DNA from: Actinomyces marmotae
Lineage (GTDB): Bacteria > Actinomycetota > Actinomycetes > Actinomycetales > Actinomycetaceae
Length of the DNA stretch: 64,000 nt
NCBI RefSeq assembly: GCF_013177295.1
Contig: NZ_CP053642.1
Span: 806,001-870,000 of the forward strand
Direction of reading: 5' to 3'
Shown here: positions 42,790-55,800 of the stretch, piece after piece
Layout: each line of letters opens with the position of its first letter
Position numbering within the stretch: the first letter of the stretch is position 1
Notes under the pieces: model-generated
Told to the model about the DNA's origin: nothing
Databases searched by the model: none
What the model saw: only the letters and a program-made list of their open reading frames with translations
Position numbers and translations under genes: made by a program

Positions 42790-45700
42790 TCACGCATGGC
42801 CTGACGCCCCCTGAGCGGCCTCGCCGCGAACCACCTGCAAGGGCGTGAAACGCCCGTGATCCACGAGCACGCCCCGGCCCGGGGCCAGAGGGGCGCGGGG
42901 GTCGATCACCCCTCGCAGCGGCGCCCCGGCCACCTGCGCCGCCGGCCCCGCGCCCGGGCACAGGATGACCAGCGATCCCCTCTCCTTGAGCGTCATCAGC
43001 GGGCCCCGGAAGGATCCCGCCACGCGCTCGGTCGTCGCCGAGACGAGCACCGGCCGCCCCTCGCGCAGCGCGGCGGCGATCTCCGCCTCCGCCTGGGCGT
43101 GAGAGGCCTGGGGGAGGAGGTCGGCATCGTCGATGACCAGCGGGGCGGCCCTCCCCGGCGCCTCGGCGGCGAGCGCGCCCTCCAGCGCCCGCAGCGCCGT
43201 GGTGCGCCCCGATCCAGGGGGCCCGGTCACGAGGACGGCGCCACGGGGAACCGGAAGAGGAGCGGCGTCGTCTCCCCCGACCGCCCAGGCCCCGGCGGGC
43301 AGCAGAGATGGGCGCGCCTCGCGGGGGATCGGCGCCAGGCGCAGCGGGCGGGCGGCGGCGAGGCCGGGAGCGGCCCTCTCGCCGGGCGCGGGCAGGAGGA
43401 TCTGGATGGGCGTGGACTCCGCGCCGTCCACCAGCGCCCCTCGGCCGGGCGCCGCGCCGGTGACCGCGCCCCGGGGCATCCCGGCCAGCGAGGCGAGGGC
43501 CGGCGTCGAGGCCCCCAGGACGACGCGGTGCCGCAGCGCCCCCGCCCACCGGGTGTTGGCCAGGCCGAAGGGGGCGCCGATGAGCAGAGCCGTCCCCGTG
43601 GCCGGCGCGATCCGCACCAGCGCCTCCACGAGCTGCTGGCCTTCGCCCGGACCCAGCGCCTCCTCGACGGCGGGGATGAGAGAGTCGACGTCGTCCAGGA
43701 TGAGGATCTCACCCGTCAGCCGGCCCTCCGCCGCCAGGCGCCACAGGCGCGCCAGCCGCCGGGGGTCATCCGGGCCCACCACGGTGCCCATGCCCACGGC
43801 ACCCTGGGCCAGCGCTGACAGGGGGCTCGGCGCGCCGCAGCGGTGGACGACGCGGCCCGCCGCCAGCGCCCCGAGCGCCGCCGAGTCCAGCGCCGTGGTC
43901 CTGCCCGATCCCGCCTGACCGAGCACGAGCAGCGATTCCCCGGTGTCCCAGTGCCACAGTCCCAGCGACTGCTCCTCGGGCAGATCCGTCATCGCCAGGG
44001 CCACGCCCTCGCGCCTGCCCGCCCGCGAGCCTCCGGGGCAGCCGGCGGTCACGACCAGTTCGTCGGCCCGCCCCCTGTGGGCGCGCTCGGGCAGCGGCGG
44101 GGCCCAGGGCCGCCACGGGCCGTTGGAGCCCGCGCCACTGCCCTTCCCCGGCCCCCGACCGGGGGAGCGCGGGCTCTGATGGGCCTGGCGCACCTGCTCC
44201 ACAAGCGCCTCAAGCCGCCCGCGCGGGCCGCACCAGGGGGCCTGGAGGACCTCCTGGCTCCTGGAGGCGGCGCAGCCCTCGACGATGACCCTGCCCGGGT
44301 GGCGGGGGAGCAGGGCGGCGCCGTCATGGCCGATGACGTCCCGCGAGTCCGCCGGGTCCAGCACCCGCAGGCAGGCCCGGATCGTCGTGTTGGCGCGCAT
44401 CGCCGGTGAGACCGCGCCGGCGGGGCGCTGCGTGGACAGGATGAGGTGGACGCCGAGGCTGCGGCCCTGAGCCGCCACCCGCACGAGGGCGTCGAGGACC
44501 TCGGAGTGCTGGTCCGCGAGGGTCGCGAACTCATCGACGGCGATGAGCAGGCGGGGAGGGGCCTGCTCGGGGGCGAGCGCGCCGTCCGCGGGAGCCGAGG
44601 CGCATCGGCGCTCGAGTTCGCCCAGGTCCCGGGCCCCATGCGCGGCGAGGAGGCGCTCTCGGCGCCGGAGCTCGGCCTCCAGCGAGGACAGCGCCCGGGC
44701 TGTGGCGGCGGGGTCAAGATCTGTGAGCACGCCCGCCGTGTGCGGCAGGTCCTCCAGGGGGCCGAAGGCCGCCCCGCCCTTGTAGTCGACGAGCACTAGG
44801 CACAGCCGCTCCGGCGGCGCCCCCAGGACCAGTTGCAAGAGCCATGCGGTGAGCAGTTCGGACTTCCCCGAGCCCGTCGTCCCGGCCAGAAGGGCGTGGG
44901 GCCCGTCGGCCACGAGGTCCACGTCGACGGCGCCGCGCGGCCCGACGCCGAGGATCGCGGGCAGCCGCATCCCGCCGGGGCTTGTCAAGCGCCACCGCTC
45001 GCGGATGGCTCGCGCGCTGACAGGGCCGGTGAGCTCGCCCAGGGGGACTCCCTCGGGGGGAGCCAGGGGATCCTCCGCCCCGGTGGGAGCGCCTCGCCCG
45101 CGCGGCCCGGCGGGATTGGAGCGCCGGGGGAGCTGGCGGCCTGAGGCGAGGAGGACCGCCTCCCACCAGCGATCGGTGATGGCCGGGGCTCCTCTGGGAG
45201 CGCGTCGCGCGCTCAGCGCTCTCGCGGGCAGCCCCGTGCCCCGGGGCGCGATGAGCAGCTCGGCGCGATCGCCGCGCCAGGTCGCCACGATCCCGGTGGA
45301 CTCGGCGTCCCCGAACATCTGGAGGTCCAGGGCGCCGCGGCTCGTGCCGAGCGCCGCCGAGGGGGCCGCGCTCGGGGTCCTCCAGTTCGCCGGGGAGTGG
45401 GGGACCAGGGCTCGCGCGGTCCCCGGGGCCCGGGAATCACCGGGCTCGCCGGGCTCACCGGGCCCGCCCGCCCCGCCCGGCGCAGCGGGCGCAGACGCGC
45501 CCGGGGCCTGCCCGGCCCGCCCGCCTGCCAGCGGCGCGGAGGCGAAGCCGGCTGGCGCTCCGATCCGAGCTAGCACTTGAGCCGCCCACCATCGCTGGGC
45601 CCGCGAGGCGCCGGAGCCGGTGAGGGCCAGGCGGTCCCCGGGCTGGAGGGCCAGGGCCGTCCTGCGCCGACGGCGCCCGAGCCAGGCCGCTGGCTCCTCG

Positions 45701-46428
45701 CCCGGGGCGCCCGCGCCCGGGGCGCTGAGGGGGGAGGCCTCGGCCGCTCCGGACAGCGCCCGCGCCGCCACGGCGAGGAGCACCTCGGAGGGGTCGGGCC
45801 GCCGACGCGACCGGCCCCGCCAGCCCGCGCGACCGGCCCCGCGTCCCCGGGCGCTCCCGCCGGAGATCAATGAGCCGATCCTCATGATGCCCATGAGGAG
45901 CATCGGCGCCAGCATGAGCATCCCTACGCCGCCGCGCCCGCCCATGCGCAGCGCGCCGGCCACGATCGTCCCCATGACGAGCAGGCAGAGCAGGCCGGCG
46001 ATGATGGAGCCGATCCGCCTCCTCCCTGAGGGCTGACTGCTGCCGGGAGCCGGGACGAGGAGCGAGGTGGGGCGGCGCCGCAGTTCCAGCACGCTACCCC
46101 CCACCCTCAGGCGCTGGCCCTCTCGGAAGGCGCGCGGGCGGCGGAGCCGGCGCCAGCCCCGCAGGCGCCGTCTCGCCCGGGTCCCGTTGGCCGAGCCCGC
46201 GTCCCCGATCATGACGCGGTCGGTCCTGCATCGCACCCGCAGGTGCTCACGGGAGATCTCCGGATCGCTCAGCGCCCCGCAGCGCCCGATCGTCCCCGAG
46301 GCGGGGAGCGGGAGGACCAGACCGGCGTCGGGGCCGCAGAGCACCGCCATGTGCCAGGCGCGGCCCAGGGCCTGGCGGGCCGCGGAGGCGGGGGTGTCTG
46401 GGGCCGTGGAAGGCGGGCGTGCGAGCAT
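42790..46428 (-). CDS. FHA-FtsK/SpoIIIE ATPase, EccC/EssC-like
   Basis: A 1,212-residue membrane ATPase. The FHA domain (about residues 40-115; IGRCGALSDPEISREHLRV, SANGTR) binds phospho-threonine. Two membrane helices (about 145-185) follow, then three FtsK-type ATPase modules: GTTGSGKSE (about 515) with VDYKGGAAFG, GQAGSGRTT (about 838), and GPPGSGRTT (about 1069). Only the first has a full Walker A Lys; the others have Arg, as in degenerate EccC modules. An N-terminal FHA plus three modules is the plan of EssC of type VII secretion. ATG 46428 is preceded by CACTCT at 6 nt; GTG 46470 is the alternative. Confidence 0.82.
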   Translation of the reverse strand: MLARPPSTAPDTPASAARQALGRAWHMAVLCGPDAGLVLPLPASGTIGRCGALSDPEISREHLRVRCRTDRVMIGDAGSANGTRARRRLRGWRRLRRPRAFREGQRLRVGGSVLELRRRPTSLLVPAPGSSQPSGRRRIGSIIAGLLCLLVMGTIVAGALRMGGRGGVGMLMLAPMLLMGIMRIGSLISGGSARGRGAGRAGWRGRSRRRPDPSEVLLAVAARALSGAAEASPLSAPGAGAPGEEPAAWLGRRRRRTALALQPGDRLALTGSGASRAQRWWAAQVLARIGAPAGFASAPLAGGRAGQAPGASAPAAPGGAGGPGEPGEPGDSRAPGTARALVPHSPANWRTPSAAPSAALGTSRGALDLQMFGDAESTGIVATWRGDRAELLIAPRGTGLPARALSARRAPRGAPAITDRWWEAVLLASGRQLPRRSNPAGPRGRGAPTGAEDPLAPPEGVPLGELTGPVSARAIRERWRLTSPGGMRLPAILGVGPRGAVDVDLVADGPHALLAGTTGSGKSELLTAWLLQLVLGAPPERLCLVLVDYKGGAAFGPLEDLPHTAGVLTDLDPAATARALSSLEAELRRRERLLAAHGARDLGELERRCASAPADGALAPEQAPPRLLIAVDEFATLADQHSEVLDALVRVAAQGRSLGVHLILSTQRPAGAVSPAMRANTTIRACLRVLDPADSRDVIGHDGAALLPRHPGRVIVEGCAASRSQEVLQAPWCGPRGRLEALVEQVRQAHQSPRSPGRGPGKGSGAGSNGPWRPWAPPLPERAHRGRADELVVTAGCPGGSRAGRREGVALAMTDLPEEQSLGLWHWDTGESLLVLGQAGSGRTTALDSAALGALAAGRVVHRCGAPSPLSALAQGAVGMGTVVGPDDPRRLARLWRLAAEGRLTGEILILDDVDSLIPAVEEALGPGEGQQLVEALVRIAPATGTALLIGAPFGLANTRWAGALRHRVVLGASTPALASLAGMPRGAVTGAAPGRGALVDGAESTPIQILLPAPGERAAPGLAAARPLRLAPIPREARPSLLPAGAWAVGGDDAAPLPVPRGAVLVTGPPGSGRTTALRALEGALAAEAPGRAAPLVIDDADLLPQASHAQAEAEIAAALREGRPVLVSATTERVAGSFRGPLMTLKERGSLVILCPGAGPAAQVAGAPLRGVIDPRAPLAPGRGVLVDHGRFTPLQVVRGEAAQGASGHA

Positions 46429-46479
46429 GGCACGAGAGTGCGCCCCGGGGCCGGTCCCGCGCTCGGCCACTGTGGATAG

Positions 46480-49149
<2,670 letters not shown>

Positions 49150-49213
49150 CGGAGCGGGAGACTGACCCGCGCGGCCATCCCCCGCCCCGCCATGCTCGTC
49201 AGGGCCTCCAGTT

Positions 49214-50497
49214 TCAGGCCGCGCGGCGCAGGACCTCTCTGAGCGGGACGCGGCTGCCGGTGCGGGTGACCGCCCGGGTGTAGACCACCGAGCCGAGCTT
49301 GACCAGCAGGATGGTGGCCAGGAGCGTCGCCGCCATCGTGATGGCCTGCTCAGCGGGGGAGGAGACCCCCAGGATCTGCCTGGCCGGCATCATGTAGGGG
49401 GAGAACAGCGGGAAGTAGGACAGCACGCGGTACAGCGTGGAATCCGGGTCGCCCTGCATCATGAAGATCGAGGCCATGTAGGGGATCATCCCCAGCATGA
49501 GCAGGGGCGTGGTGACGCTGGGGGCGTCCTCCTGCCGGCTCACCAGCGCCCCGGCGGCGCCGTACAAGGAGGCCATGAGCACGAAGCCGAGGACCATCCA
49601 TGTCATGATCAGTGCCATCGTGCTGTTGATGGGGATGTCCACATCGTCGAGCAGCCCCACGGTCCTCGCCGCGGCCGCGCCGACGATGCCGATCAGGGAG
49701 AAGCTCACGATGGTCGCCGCGCCGATCCCCAGGATCTTGCCCGCCAGCAGGGATGTGGGGCGAACGCAGGCCAGGAGGATCTCCACGATCCGGCTCGCCT
49801 TCTCCTCCACGACGCCCATGGCGAGTATTTGGCCACCACCCATGATGACGGACAGCAGGAGGATGTCCGCGGTCAGCAGGAAGGCGTAGCGCTGGGCGAA
49901 GCCCTTGTCCTCGTACTTCGGAGGGGAGACGGCGTCGACCTCGGGGGTCGCGCTGGCCAGTGCCGTCGCCACCGCGGAGGGATCGCCGCCCAGCCGCGTG
50001 ATCCGGTCCGACAGGGCCGCCTGCTGGAGGACCGCGGTGATGCCCGCCTTGACCTGCTCGCTCGCCTTCTCGTGGACGCGCAGGACGGGGGTGGCGCCCG
50101 TGAGATCAAGGATCATGTCCAGATGCGCGACCTCGTCATCATCCGCGGCCAGGGCGGCCGTCGCCGCCTCTCCTGTGAGATCGCCCTCGAACTGGCTGAC
50201 CGCGATCACGGCGCCCTCGGAGTCGGTGACCTGGCTCAGGCCGGGCAGGGCGGCGGGGCTCGCCCCGGCCACCGCCACGCGGTAGGCCTGATGGTCGCCA
50301 CCGGTGAAGAGGCTGAATCCGATGATGCCCCCCACCACGACCACGAGCATGACGATGACCGAGATGAGCCACGGCTTCTTCGACATCTGGCTCTTGAACT
50401 CGCGCGCGGCGACGAGCCGGATCTCCTGGGCAGAACCCATGGCGGCCCCGGCGGGGGCTGCCACTGACCGCGGCGGGGCGGTAGGCGAGGCGCTCAT
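49214..50497 (-). CDS. ABC-2 type permease (NatB-like)
   Basis: A 427-residue permease. One helix (about 45-68) precedes a roughly 150-residue extracellular domain, and five further helices lie between about residues 195 and 415, as in NatB and other ABC-2 exporters. REFKSQMSKKPWLISV at the start is typical. It overlaps the upstream ATPase gene by 4 bp. Because the partner ATPase lacks its N-terminus and a full Walker A, this permease may be an orphan or depend on another ATPase. Confidence 0.82.
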   Translation of the reverse strand: MSASPTAPPRSVAAPAGAAMGSAQEIRLVAAREFKSQMSKKPWLISVIVMLVVVVGGIIGFSLFTGGDHQAYRVAVAGASPAALPGLSQVTDSEGAVIAVSQFEGDLTGEAATAALAADDDEVAHLDMILDLTGATPVLRVHEKASEQVKAGITAVLQQAALSDRITRLGGDPSAVATALASATPEVDAVSPPKYEDKGFAQRYAFLLTADILLLSVIMGGGQILAMGVVEEKASRIVEILLACVRPTSLLAGKILGIGAATIVSFSLIGIVGAAAARTVGLLDDVDIPINSTMALIMTWMVLGFVLMASLYGAAGALVSRQEDAPSVTTPLLMLGMIPYMASIFMMQGDPDSTLYRVLSYFPLFSPYMMPARQILGVSSPAEQAITMAATLLATILLVKLGSVVYTRAVTRTGSRVPLREVLRRAA

Positions 50498-51341
50498 GCT
50501 CGCGCCTCCTTCTTCTCGGAGGACTGGGCGGCGGGGGAGGGGGCGGCCAGGGCCTCGCGGAACACCTCGGTCAGGCCTCGGCGCGCCTGGCCGAGCTCGC
50601 GAAGCGCCCCGAGGCGGGTGGCGACGGCGAGCAGCGCCTGCTCATCCGGCCCGCCGCAGGTCAGCTCCAGGGTCCCGGGAAGCCTGCCGGGCGCCGCGGC
50701 GGGCTCCGGCAGGGCCGCCATGGCCGCAAGGGCGGTGGCCTCGTCCAACCGGGCGGCCTCGACGACGGCGCGCCAGCGGCGCCCGCCGGTCGCCCGCAGC
50801 TCCTCGACGGTGCCGTCGGCCACGAGCCCGCCCGAGCGGATGATGATCACCCGGTCCACGAGCCGCTCGACGACGTCGAGCTGGTGGGAGGAGAAGAGCG
50901 TGGGGACTCCAGCGGCGGCGCGCTCGCGGATGACATCGGACATGACCTCGACGGCCACGGGGTCCAGGCCGGAGAAGGGCTCATCGAGGATGAGCAGCGC
51001 GGGGTCGCCGACGAGCGCCGCGGCGAGCTGGACGCGCTGCTGGTTGCCCAGTGAGAGTTTCTGCACGTCGTCGTCGCGCCGCTCGGCGACGCCCAGGCGC
51101 TCGGTCCAGGCGTCCGAGGAGGCCTGGGCGGCGCTCTTGCTCAGGCCGTGGAGGCGGCCGAGATAGGTGAGTTGCTCCCCCACCCTCATCTTGGGGTAGA
51201 GGCCGCGCTCCTCGGGCATGTAGCCGATGCTGCGGCGGAAGGAGGCGTCGAGCTCGACTCCATCCCAGGTGGTGGTGCCGGAATCAGCCTCGAGGACGCC
51301 CATGGTGATGCGCATGGTGGTCGACTTACCCGCGCCTCCGC
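50494..51341 (-). pseudogene. ABC transporter ATPase lacking its N-terminus and Walker A glycine
   Basis: The frame is clearly that of a NatA-type ATPase from GGAGKSTTMRITMG onward, with Q-loop-region YMPEERGLY, signature LSLGNQQRV, Walker B LLILDEPFSGLD and switch FSSHQ. Upstream of GGAGKST the expected 40 residues and the first Gly of GPNGAGKST are absent; sequence there (RSGGAGKST preceded by Pro/Arg-rich non-coding-like codons) is unrelated. A start at 51465 is formally open but looks artificial. A 5' deletion removing the promoter-proximal end is the simplest reading. The permease gene downstream is intact. Confidence 0.65.
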
Positions 51342-51402
51342 TCCTCCTTGGGGAGGGGAGCGTTGCCCGCCGCCACCGGATGGCCGGGCGCCGGGGGCTC
51401 GG

Positions 51403-51408
51403 TATTGT
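51403..51408 (+). promoter_or_regulatory. -10 box for leaderless esterase gene
   Basis: TATTGT, 6 nt before GTG 51415. Confidence 0.6.
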
Positions 51409-51414
51409 GGCGCC

Positions 51415-52776
51415 GTGCCGACCATCAAGGCGATTGCTGAGGAGACGATGCCCGAGGACCCCCATCCCCGCCGGGGCCCCGGGGCCCGCTCGCGCCGTCG
51501 GGAGCGGACCGGTCGCGCCATGGGGCGGAGCCGCTGCCGGAGGCGCGACGCCCTCGCCCTCATCGGCGCCTGCGCCATCTGCCTCCTCTCCATCGGCGCG
51601 ATCACCGCCATCCCCGTGCTGTCCTACTCGCTCATGCTCGGCGCCTGGGGACTCGACGCCGTGGCCGTGATGGCGCTGCTCGCCGTCGTGGCCGGCTACC
51701 GGGCCCTCCGGCGGCGCCGCGAGCCGGGGGCGCGGATGCGCGTGGCGACGGCCGGGCTGGTCTGCCTAGCGCTGGCCATCACGGGGTGGATGGGGGCCGC
51801 GCAGATCCGCTTCGCCCACGCGCAGGGAGTCGATCTATCGGTCCTCGGCCTCACCGGCATCGGGCAGTGGGGGCGCGGCCCCGATGTCGCCCCCGTCGTC
51901 CTGACTGACGCCGCCAGCCGCCAGACCCTTCGCGCCGGGATCTGGTACCCGCGGGGCAAGGCCCCGGGGGACGGCGGAGAGAAGGCCCCGATCGTCGTCC
52001 TCCTGCACGGCGGCGGGTGGCGCACGGGGGATCGCGACAACCCCATGACGCGCATCCAGGCGGACTGGCTCGCCGACCAGGGCTATGTGGCGATCGCCCT
52101 GGAGTACCCGCTTTCCCTGAGGGACACGCCCACATGGGAACTCGCCCAATCCCGGCTCGTGTGCTCACTGGCCTGGGTGGGCGCCCATGCCGGGGAGCAC
52201 GGCGGGGACCCGGGCAGGCTCGCCGTCGTCGGGGACTCCTCCGGCGGGCACCTCGCCCTGGAGACGGCCTACCGGCAGGCCCTGGGGGGCCTCGACCCGA
52301 GCGGGCCCGACGCCCCGACGGACGCCGATGGCGAGACGCTGCCGGCCTGCCAGGGGAACGTGCCCACGATCCGCGCGGTGGCGACGACCTATCCGATCAC
52401 CGACCCCGCGGTCTTCCACGACAACCCCGACCCGATCCTGTCCGGGCCTGTGGCGAGCCGGGCCCGCCTGTACGTGGGAGGCGGACCCGCGCAGTACCCG
52501 GAGCGCTACGCGTCCATCGACCCCGCCCGCAAGGCCGCGGCCGCGGGGGCCGCCGCCCCGCCGGTGCTCATCGTCCACGGCGAGGGGGACCACGTGGTGC
52601 CCGTGAGCGGGACGAGGGACCTCGACGCCGTCCTGGAGGCGGCCGGCGCCCGCCACGAGACGATCATCGTGCCCTACGCGGATCATGTCTTCGACCTCAA
52701 TGGGGGCTCCGTGGCCTCCCAGATCTGGCGCGCCAAGACCCTTCAGCTCCTGCGCGGGGCCGGCTTGGGGGCGTGA
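51415..52776 (+). CDS. Membrane-anchored alpha/beta hydrolase (esterase)
   Basis: A 453-residue protein. An Arg-rich N-terminus precedes three hydrophobic helices (about residues 45-130). The hydrolase domain has HGGGWR (oxyanion hole, about 197), the nucleophile elbow GDSSGGH (about 271-277), HGEGDHVVPV with a candidate acid residue, and ADHVFD with the catalytic His. This is the carboxylesterase/BD-FAE-like pattern; the substrate could be a cell-envelope ester. GTG 51415 is set by the -10 box. It diverges from the damaged ABC ATPase. Confidence 0.82.
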   Translation: MPTIKAIAEETMPEDPHPRRGPGARSRRRERTGRAMGRSRCRRRDALALIGACAICLLSIGAITAIPVLSYSLMLGAWGLDAVAVMALLAVVAGYRALRRRREPGARMRVATAGLVCLALAITGWMGAAQIRFAHAQGVDLSVLGLTGIGQWGRGPDVAPVVLTDAASRQTLRAGIWYPRGKAPGDGGEKAPIVVLLHGGGWRTGDRDNPMTRIQADWLADQGYVAIALEYPLSLRDTPTWELAQSRLVCSLAWVGAHAGEHGGDPGRLAVVGDSSGGHLALETAYRQALGGLDPSGPDAPTDADGETLPACQGNVPTIRAVATTYPITDPAVFHDNPDPILSGPVASRARLYVGGGPAQYPERYASIDPARKAAAAGAAAPPVLIVHGEGDHVVPVSGTRDLDAVLEAAGARHETIIVPYADHVFDLNGGSVASQIWRAKTLQLLRGAGLGA

Positions 52777-52849
52777 CGGCGCGGCGGCGCGCGGCACCGG
52801 TGGCGGTGCGGGGCACCGGCCTGCTCGGACGGCGGTCGGCGGCGGGCGG

Positions 52850-52855
52850 TATCGT
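52850..52855 (+). promoter_or_regulatory. -10 box for leaderless smc
   Basis: TATCGT, 6 nt before GTG 52862; no ribosome site. Confidence 0.65.
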
Positions 52856-52861
52856 GGGGCC

Positions 52862-55800
52862 GTGCACCTCAAGACGTTGACGATCAAGGGCTTCAAGTCC
52901 TTCGCCTCGTCAACCACGCTGCGCCTGGAGCCCGGCATCACCGCCGTCGTCGGCCCCAACGGCTCGGGCAAGTCCAACGTCGTCGACGCCCTGACCTGGG
53001 TCATGGGGGAGCAGGGCGCCAAGAACCTGCGCGGCGGCACCATGGCCGACGTCATCTTCGCCGGCGCCGGGTCGCGGCCCGCGCTCGGGCGCGCAGAGGT
53101 CTCCCTGACCATCGACAACGCCGACGGCGCCCTGCCCATCGATTACTCCGAGGTCACCATCACCCGCACCCTCTTCCGCGGAGGCGGCTCGGAGTACCAG
53201 ATCAACGGCGCCCAGTGCCGCCTTCTCGACGTCCAGGAGCTCCTGAGCGACACCGGCCTGGGACGCCAGATGCACGTCATCGTCGGCCAGGGGCAACTCG
53301 ACGCCGTCCTGTCCGCCACCCCGGAGGATCGCCGCGGCTTCATCGAGGAGGCCGCCGGCGTCCTCAAGCACCGGCGCCGCAAGGAGCGCGCCCTGCGCAA
53401 GCTCGACTCCATGGCGGCCGACCTCGCGCGCGTCGCCGACCTGGCTAACGAGCTCCACCGCCAGCTCGGGCCCCTGGCCAAGCAGGCCGCCGTCGCCCGC
53501 CGCGCCCGCACCATCCAGATCGAGGTCCGTGACGCCACCGCTCGGCTGCTCGCCGACGATGTCGTCGCCGCCCAGCAGCTCCTCGAGGCCGGCCAGGAGG
53601 ACACCGCCGCCGTCACCGCGCGCCGCGCCGCCGCCGAGGAGGCTGAGAAGGCCGCCCGTGATCGCCTGGCCGGGCTCGCCGAGGTCGAGGCGGGCGCGGG
53701 TCGCAGGCTCGCCGCCGCCACCCAGGTGTGGGAGAGCCTCACCGGCGCCGCCCAGCGGCTCTCCTCGCTCGCCGACATCGCCGCCGAGCGGGTCAGGGGA
53801 CTGGCCAACGCGCCCAAGCCGTCCTTTGGCACGGACCCTGAGGAGTTGGACCGGCGCGCTGAGGCCGCCGCCGCCGAGGAGGCTGAGCTCGCTGAGCGGA
53901 TCGAGTCGACCCGCAGCGCCCTGGCCGCCGCCACCCAGGAGCGGGCGGAGGCCGAGGCCGCGCAGAGCGCCGCCGAGAGCGCGCTTGCCGCCCTTCAGCG
54001 CCGACAGGCCGAGCATCGGGAGAAGGTGGCGCGCGCGGGTGGCCGCCTGGCCTCCGCCCGCTCCCGCCACGAGGCCGCCACCGCCGCCCGAGAGCAGGCC
54101 CGCAGCGCCCTGGCCGCCGCGGAGGAGCGGCGGGCCGCCGCCCAGGCCGCTGTGGAGGAGGCCACCCCCGGGGCCGGCGAGGGCCCCGCCCCGGATGAAG
54201 GCGCGCCGGGGAGCGCCAGCGCCGAGCAGATGGAGGCCACCGCCCGTCATGAGGCGGCGACGGCGGCCCTCGCCTCCGCGCGCGACGCGCTTGCCGCCGC
54301 GACCGAGGCCCGCTCCCAGGCGGCCTCCGAGCAGGCCACCTGGGCCGCCCGCCGCGACGCCCTGGCGCTGTCCCTGCGGGCGGAGGACGCCACCGCCGAG
54401 CTCGCCGAGGCCGGACTGGAGGGATTGCTCGGGGCGCTGCCCGAGCACCTGAGCATCGACAAGGGCTGGGAGAACGCCATCGCCGCGCTTCTCGGGGACC
54501 TGGCCGCAGCCGCCCTGGCCACTGACGAGGCCGCGGCCATCGGCGCCCTGGAGCGCGCCCGCGGGGCCGAGGCCGGAGCGATCCGGCTCATCATCGCCCA
54601 GGAGGGGACTGGCATCGACGGGGCCGCGGATGCGCCTGAGCCCCCGGTGGAGGGGGGCAGGACCGGTCTCGATCGTGATTTCGACCGGTCTCGGCCCGTA
54701 GGCCCGGTGGAGGGAGCCATCCCCGCCAGTGACCTGGTCGCCATCCAGGCGGGCACCGCGCAGCGCGCTGGCCTGCGGGCCGCGCTCGACCGTCTCCTCG
54801 CCGGGGCGTGGGCCGTGCCCGATCTGGAGACCGGCGTCGCGGCGCGCGCCGCCGACCCGCGGGCAAGGGTCGTCACCCGCGACGGCGACATCCTGGCCCC
54901 CGGATGGGCCGCCGGGGGCGGGCGCGGCTCGGCCAGCGTCCTCGAGCTCGCCGCCGCCCATGACGAGGCCGCCAGTCGGGCCGAGGCCGCCCGTGAGGCC
55001 CAAGAGGCGGCGGAGACGGCCCTGGCGGGGGCCCGCCAGGCCGAGGAGGCCCGCAGGCACGGCCTCACCGCCGCCCTGGAGCAACTGCGCCGCGCTGACG
55101 CCGAGGCCGCCCGCGAGGCTGAGGCCCTGGCCCGCCTCGCCTCCGCCGCCCACGCGGCCACCGAGGAGGCCGGGCGCGCCAGGCGCGTCCTGGAGCGAGC
55201 CGAGGAGGAGGCCGCTCAGCGCACCGCCGAGCTGGCCGCCGCCTCCACCGCCCTGGCCGAGATCGAGCAGGGCCGCGGCTCGGGCGCCCCCGACGGTGAG
55301 GAGGGCGCCGCGACAGGGGCGCCGGTGGACGCCGAGGCGGCCATTGAGGCGGCCCGGGCGCGCCGCGATGAGGCGGCCGAGGCGGCCACCGCCGCCCGCG
55401 TCGCCGAGACCGATGCCCGCCTCGCCCTGCGCACCGCCGAGGAGCGCGAGCGCTCCGGGCGGGGCCGCTCCGACTCCCTGCGCCTGGCCGCCCGGCGCGA
55501 GCGCGAGTCCCGGGCAGCCGCCGAGCGCGCCCAGGAGCGCCGAGCGCGGCAGCTCCTCGTGGCCCAGCGGGTGCGCGATGAGGCGCGGCGGGCCGCCGAG
55601 GCGGGCCGCGAGTGGGCCGCCGAGGCGGCGGATCGGCGGGCCGCCGTCGAGGCGGAGCGCGCCGAGTCCCTGGAGGCCACCCGGGAGGTCCGCGATGAGA
55701 TCGACCGCCTCACCAAGGAGATCGCCGCGCTCACCGACGCCGCCTACCGGGAGGAGATCGCCCGCGCCGAGCACCGCACCCGCCTGGAGGCCCTGGCCGA

